This document shows, piece by piece, positions 5,565 through 7,974 of a stretch of 7,974 nt of DNA. The notes under the pieces are model-generated. The model made no database searches and was not told the origin of the DNA. It saw only the letters and a program-made list of their open reading frames with translations. The translations under genes were made by a program, and so were the position numbers. The DNA is from an uncultured Eubacteriales bacterium (GTDB lineage Bacteria; Bacillota; Clostridia; Oscillospirales; Acutalibacteraceae). The stretch spans positions 1-7,974 of the forward strand of contig CAKUXU010000036.1 of the NCBI GenBank assembly GCA_934700635.1. The letters are read 5' to 3'. How positions within the stretch are numbered: the stretch's first letter is position 1; each line of letters opens with the position of its first letter.

Positions 5565-5961
5565 AATTTTGACTCGCTCTATGGAAGATTATCTTGAAAT
5601 TATTTATATCATGGAACAAAATAATAAAGTAGTAGGTATAACCGATATTGCAAATGCACTGTCTTTTTCGAAAGCAAGCGTCAATAGGGCTATAAATGTT
5701 CTTAAATCAGAAGATATGGTTTTGCAGGAAAAGTATAAGAAAATTTCCTTAACTGAAAAAGGAAGAAAAATTGCTTTGGAGGTATATGAAAAGCATAAAA
5801 TTCTCTCGGAGTTTTTTATTAAAATTCTGAAAGTCAGTTCAAAAACCGCTGAAATAGATGCTTGTAAAGCAGAGCATGTTTTGAGTATTGAAACTCTGGA
5901 AAGTATTAAAAATTTTTTGGAAAGTAGAAATAAGAATAGGAGTAATAGTATTGAAAAGTAA
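5557..5961 (+). CDS. DtxR/MntR-family metal-dependent transcriptional regulator
   Basis: A 134-residue regulator of the two-domain DtxR/MntR type, without the SH3-like third domain of full DtxR/IdeR. The winged helix is at about 9-70 (SMEDYLE, then ITDIANALSFSKASVNRAINVL, wing near 57-66) and the dimerisation/metal domain at 71-123. Aligned by eye, Asp11 and Glu14 sit where MntR has Asp8 and Glu11, His80 where it has His77, and DACKAEH puts Cys103, Glu106 and His107 where DtxR has Cys102, Glu105 and His106 (MntR has Glu99 at the Cys position). Given its place behind feoAB, Fe(II)-dependent repression of that operon is the likely role; Mn(II) sensing is the alternative. The ATG at 5557 has AAAGGA 6 bases upstream; starting at 5509 would add 16 residues encoded inside the previous gene. 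It overlaps the gene before by 8 and the gene after by 11 bases. Confidence 0.9.
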   Translation: MNKILTRSMEDYLEIIYIMEQNNKVVGITDIANALSFSKASVNRAINVLKSEDMVLQEKYKKISLTEKGRKIALEVYEKHKILSEFFIKILKVSSKTAEIDACKAEHVLSIETLESIKNFLESRNKNRSNSIEK

Positions 5962-6709
5962 ATTCTTTAAGAAAAAATCCGATAACGAATATATAGTTGG
6001 TAGAAATGCAGTCAAAGAGGCGTTAAACGGAAACAGAATAATTGACTCTATAATGGTGCCTGAAAATTCAAGATCTCTTGAAAGTATAATAGTTACTGCA
6101 AAAGAAAAAAATATAACGATTAAAAAAGTTAGTAAATCAGTTCTTGATAATTTAATACCAGGCAACGAAAATCATCAGGGAATTGCTGCCATGATAGGAG
6201 CCAAAGAGTCTGCAACAGTTGAAGAGATTTTAAAATTTGCAAAAGAAAAAGGAGAAGAACCTTTTATAATAATTGCCGATAAGATAGAAGATCCTCATAA
6301 TTTAGGTGCTATAATAAGAACAGCGGAATGTTGTGGAGCTCATGGAGTAATAATACCTAAACGAAGAGCTTCTGGTCTTACATTAGCAGTTGAAAAATCT
6401 TCTGCTGGAGCTTTGGAACATATGCTTGTTGCTAAGGTTACAAATATATCTCACACCATTGATAAATTGAAAGAAAATGGCGTTTGGATTTATGCCCTTG
6501 ATATGTCTGGGGATTTGTGGACAAGCAAAGATTTAAAAGGCTCACTTGGATTGGTTGTTGGATCTGAAGGCAACGGTATAAGCGAAAATGTTAGAAAAAA
6601 ATGCGACTTTGTACTTTCTCTTCCTATGAAGGGGAAAATCAATTCTCTTAATGCATCTGTTGCTGCGGGAGTTTTAATGTATGAAGTTTGCAGACAAAGA
6701 AACTTTTAA
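5951..6709 (+). CDS. rlmB: 23S rRNA (guanosine-2'-O-)-methyltransferase, TrmH/SpoU family
   Basis: A 252-residue SPOUT methyltransferase that puts a 2'-O-methyl group on a guanosine of 23S rRNA from S-adenosylmethionine (G2251 in E. coli RlmB; the Firmicute YacO/TrmH-type proteins are less well tested). The N-terminal substrate-binding domain starts with YIVGRNAVKEAL (14-25). The catalytic knot domain has motif 1 with DPHNLGAIIRTAE (114-126, Asn117 and Arg123), motif 2 VVGSEGNGIS (202-211) and motif 3 LPMKGKINSLNASVAAG (224-240). I chose a TTG start at 5951: AGGAG at 5938-5942 is 8 bases away and the protein then begins at the usual place before YIVGRN. An upstream in-frame ATG at 5888 lies deep in the regulator gene and has no comparable site. 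The 11-base overlap implies coupling to the iron regulator. The stop overlaps that of spoVAC on the other strand. Confidence 0.93.
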   Translation: MKSKFFKKKSDNEYIVGRNAVKEALNGNRIIDSIMVPENSRSLESIIVTAKEKNITIKKVSKSVLDNLIPGNENHQGIAAMIGAKESATVEEILKFAKEKGEEPFIIIADKIEDPHNLGAIIRTAECCGAHGVIIPKRRASGLTLAVEKSSAGALEHMLVAKVTNISHTIDKLKENGVWIYALDMSGDLWTSKDLKGSLGLVVGSEGNGISENVRKKCDFVLSLPMKGKINSLNASVAAGVLMYEVCRQRNF

Positions 6710-7152
6710 TATAATTTGAAAATCCAAACTATTAATCCGTATACCATAGAGGATATAGTTCCGTAAACAATTACAGGTCCTGCCATTATAAACATTTTCG
6801 CCCCTATTCCAAAAACATGACCTTCACTTTTAAATTCTATTGCGGGAGCGGTTATTGAGTTTGAAAATCCTGTTATTGGAACTATTGTTCCTGCTCCTGC
6901 GTGTTTTGCAATTGCTCCGTACCAATTTAATGCAGTTAAAAGAGAACTTATTGCTATAAGTGTAATTGAAGTCCATGTACCAGCAACTTTTTTATCCAGT
7001 CCAAAGCTTGACATGTAAAGCTGAGTTAAAGCTTGACCCGCTGTACAGATTAGTCCTCCAAATATAAAAGCCATAAATAGATCTTTCCATATAGGGCTCG
7101 CTGGAGAAGCTTTTCCAGCCATTTCCGAGTACTGTTTTTTTGTTACGTTCAT
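6706..7152 (-). CDS. spoVAC: Stage V sporulation protein AC
   Basis: A 148-residue integral membrane protein of the SpoVA dipicolinic-acid channel in the spore inner membrane. In B. subtilis SpoVAC behaves as a mechanosensitive channel and is needed with SpoVAD and SpoVAEb for Ca-DPA uptake and release. Visible features are the QYSEMA N-terminus, four hydrophobic segments (about 26-50, 60-80, 85-105, 118-146) and the family block AGAGTIVPITGFSNSI at 85-100, followed by AIEFKSEGHVFG. The length is the family's usual one. ATG 7152 is preferred because AGGATGTGAT (7169-7160) ends 7 bases before it; the in-frame GTG at 7164 lies inside that site. The gene is alone: the usual spoVAD and spoVAE do not follow, and its stop overlaps that of rlmB by 4 bases with no hairpin. 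It is probably expressed in the forespore. Confidence 0.95.
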   Translation of the reverse strand: MNVTKKQYSEMAGKASPASPIWKDLFMAFIFGGLICTAGQALTQLYMSSFGLDKKVAGTWTSITLIAISSLLTALNWYGAIAKHAGAGTIVPITGFSNSITAPAIEFKSEGHVFGIGAKMFIMAGPVIVYGTISSMVYGLIVWIFKLY

Positions 7153-7177
7153 TGTTAATATCACATCCTTTTAGATT

Positions 7178-7207
7178 TATTATTTCCATAGAATTTTGAA
7201 CATATAC
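7178..7207 (-). promoter_or_regulatory. Possible sigma-G promoter for spoVAC
   Basis: Read on the minus strand: GTATA (7207-7203), 18 bases, AATAATA (7184-7178). From memory the sigma-G consensus is GHATR with CATNHTA at 17-18 bases, so the -35 is close and the -10 misses only the leading C. RNA would start near 7171, just before the ribosome-binding site. Forespore expression is what is known for spoVA genes. In DNA this AT-rich such a match can be accidental. Confidence 0.35.
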
Positions 7208-7240
7208 ACTAAATGAAATTAAATAAGGAGAATTTTTTTA

Positions 7241-7974
7241 ATGAAGAAAAAAAGTCTTTATGATGCTCTTATTGATTACAAAAATCTTGATTATTCTTCT
7301 TTTCATACTCCTGGGCATAAAAATAATTTTTTTAAAAATGAGGATTTATTCTCTTTAGATTATACTGAACTTCCTTTGACTGATAGTCTTTATGAAGCTT
7401 CGGGAATCATAAAAAATTCAGAAGAAAAATTAAGTAGAATATATGGGACTAAAGCATCTTTTTTTTCATCAGGAGGAAACACACTTTGTATTCAATCAAT
7501 GATTAAAATGACTTGTGGTTTTGGAGGTAAAATACTTTGTGATAGGCTTGTTCATAGATCAGCAGTTTCTACAATGGCACTGCTTGATTTGACTCCTATA
7601 TGGGTTAAAAGGAACATTAAAAACGGTATTGCTTGGGATATAAATATAGAGGATTTAAAAGAAAAATTAGAGGAAAATCGTGATGCAAAAGCATTTTATA
7701 TAACAAGCCCCAATTATTATGGTGTGATTCAAGACGTGTCGCTTATTTCAAGTATTTGTAGTAATTACAATATTCCTTTAATAGTTGATAATGCTCATGG
7801 GTCGCACCTTAAATTTTTTGGGCTTCATCCGATAGATTTAGGAGCTTTAATTTCTGCAGATTCTGCTCATAAAACTTTACCTGTTATGACAGCTGGAGCA
7901 TTTCTTCATGTAAATAGTGAAAAATACAAAGATAAGGCAAAAGCAGCTATGGCTCTTTTTGGATCTACCAGTCC
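7241..7974 (+). CDS. Orn/Lys/Arg decarboxylase-family PLP enzyme (YaaO type), N-terminal half
   Basis: The first 244 residues of a fold-type I PLP enzyme of the Orn/Lys/Arg decarboxylase major-domain family, cut by the window end (relatives of the YaaO type have roughly 480 residues). Visible marks are FHTPGHK at 21-27, the phosphate-side loop SSGGNT at 76-81, DNAHGSH at 183-189 with Asp183 expected to hold the PLP ring nitrogen, and SAHKTL at 208-213 with Lys211 as the Schiff-base lysine. All catalytic residues that fall in this half are present. The substrate cannot be told from this half; arginine or lysine decarboxylation feeding polyamine synthesis is the usual suggestion. AAGGAG (7225-7230) is 10 bases before the ATG. 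A weak promoter, TTGAAC (7196-7201) with TTAAAT (7219-7224), could serve it but would put the RNA start at the ribosome-binding site. In Bacillus yaaO precedes tmk, so tmk may follow outside the window. Confidence 0.9.
   Translation, partial: MKKKSLYDALIDYKNLDYSSFHTPGHKNNFFKNEDLFSLDYTELPLTDSLYEASGIIKNSEEKLSRIYGTKASFFSSGGNTLCIQSMIKMTCGFGGKILCDRLVHRSAVSTMALLDLTPIWVKRNIKNGIAWDINIEDLKEKLEENRDAKAFYITSPNYYGVIQDVSLISSICSNYNIPLIVDNAHGSHLKFFGLHPIDLGALISADSAHKTLPVMTAGAFLHVNSEKYKDKAKAAMALFGSTS

Noticed and set aside
5888..5950. Upstream ATG as the start of rlmB
   Set aside because: It would add 21 residues coded inside the regulator gene without a ribosome-binding site; TTG 5951 has AGGAG 8 bases away and gives the usual family N-terminus.

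Overview
The window reads as a piece of chromosome from a low-GC, endospore-forming Firmicute, most likely a clostridium. The DNA is AT-rich with A/T-ending codons. Two sporulation genes are present (bofA and spoVAC), Shine-Dalgarno sites are strong AGGAG types, and iron uptake is by an anaerobe-style Feo system. I cannot name the genus.

Left part (1-2228, plus strand) is accessory. Two tandem genes (9-434 and 449-1018) encode small cysteine-containing proteins that look like diverged paralogues; the second has a clear Sec signal peptide. A separately promoted gene (1153-2205) follows. Its product begins with a bacteriocin-style double-glycine leader (ELELISGG), immediately followed by what looks like a complete Sec signal peptide, a second hydrophobic segment, a Ser/Thr/Glu linker and an unrecognised C-terminal domain. 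The Gly-Gly codons are also an AGGAGG ribosome-binding site in front of an in-frame ATG. The window's first bases hint at the same Gly-Gly-Lys-Met junction in front of the first gene. I recognise no function for these three proteins. A hairpin at 2204-2222 closes the block and probably also ends the opposing operon.

Middle (2246-2752, minus strand): yaaL (DUF2508) and bofA, the pair that follows recR in Bacillus, here without recR beside them. The 2753-3018 gap carries divergent promoters and an A/T-rich dyad over the -35 box of the iron operon.

Right-centre (3028-6709, plus strand): a compact iron operon. It holds a FeoA-FeoB fusion, a 57-residue FeoB-associated Cys-rich membrane protein and a DtxR/MntR-family regulator, with the 23S rRNA methyltransferase gene rlmB at the end. 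The last three genes overlap end to start. The regulator probably senses Fe(II) and probably binds the dyad in front of feoAB, which would close a feedback loop. Its predicted metal site mixes an MntR-type Asp with a DtxR-type Cys.

Right end: spoVAC (minus strand) stands alone without spoVAD, overlaps rlmB tail-to-tail by 4 bp, and has a possible sigma-G promoter. Divergent from it is the first half of an Orn/Lys/Arg decarboxylase-family PLP enzyme (YaaO type), cut by the window end. I see no tRNA, rRNA, CRISPR array, transposase or riboswitch.
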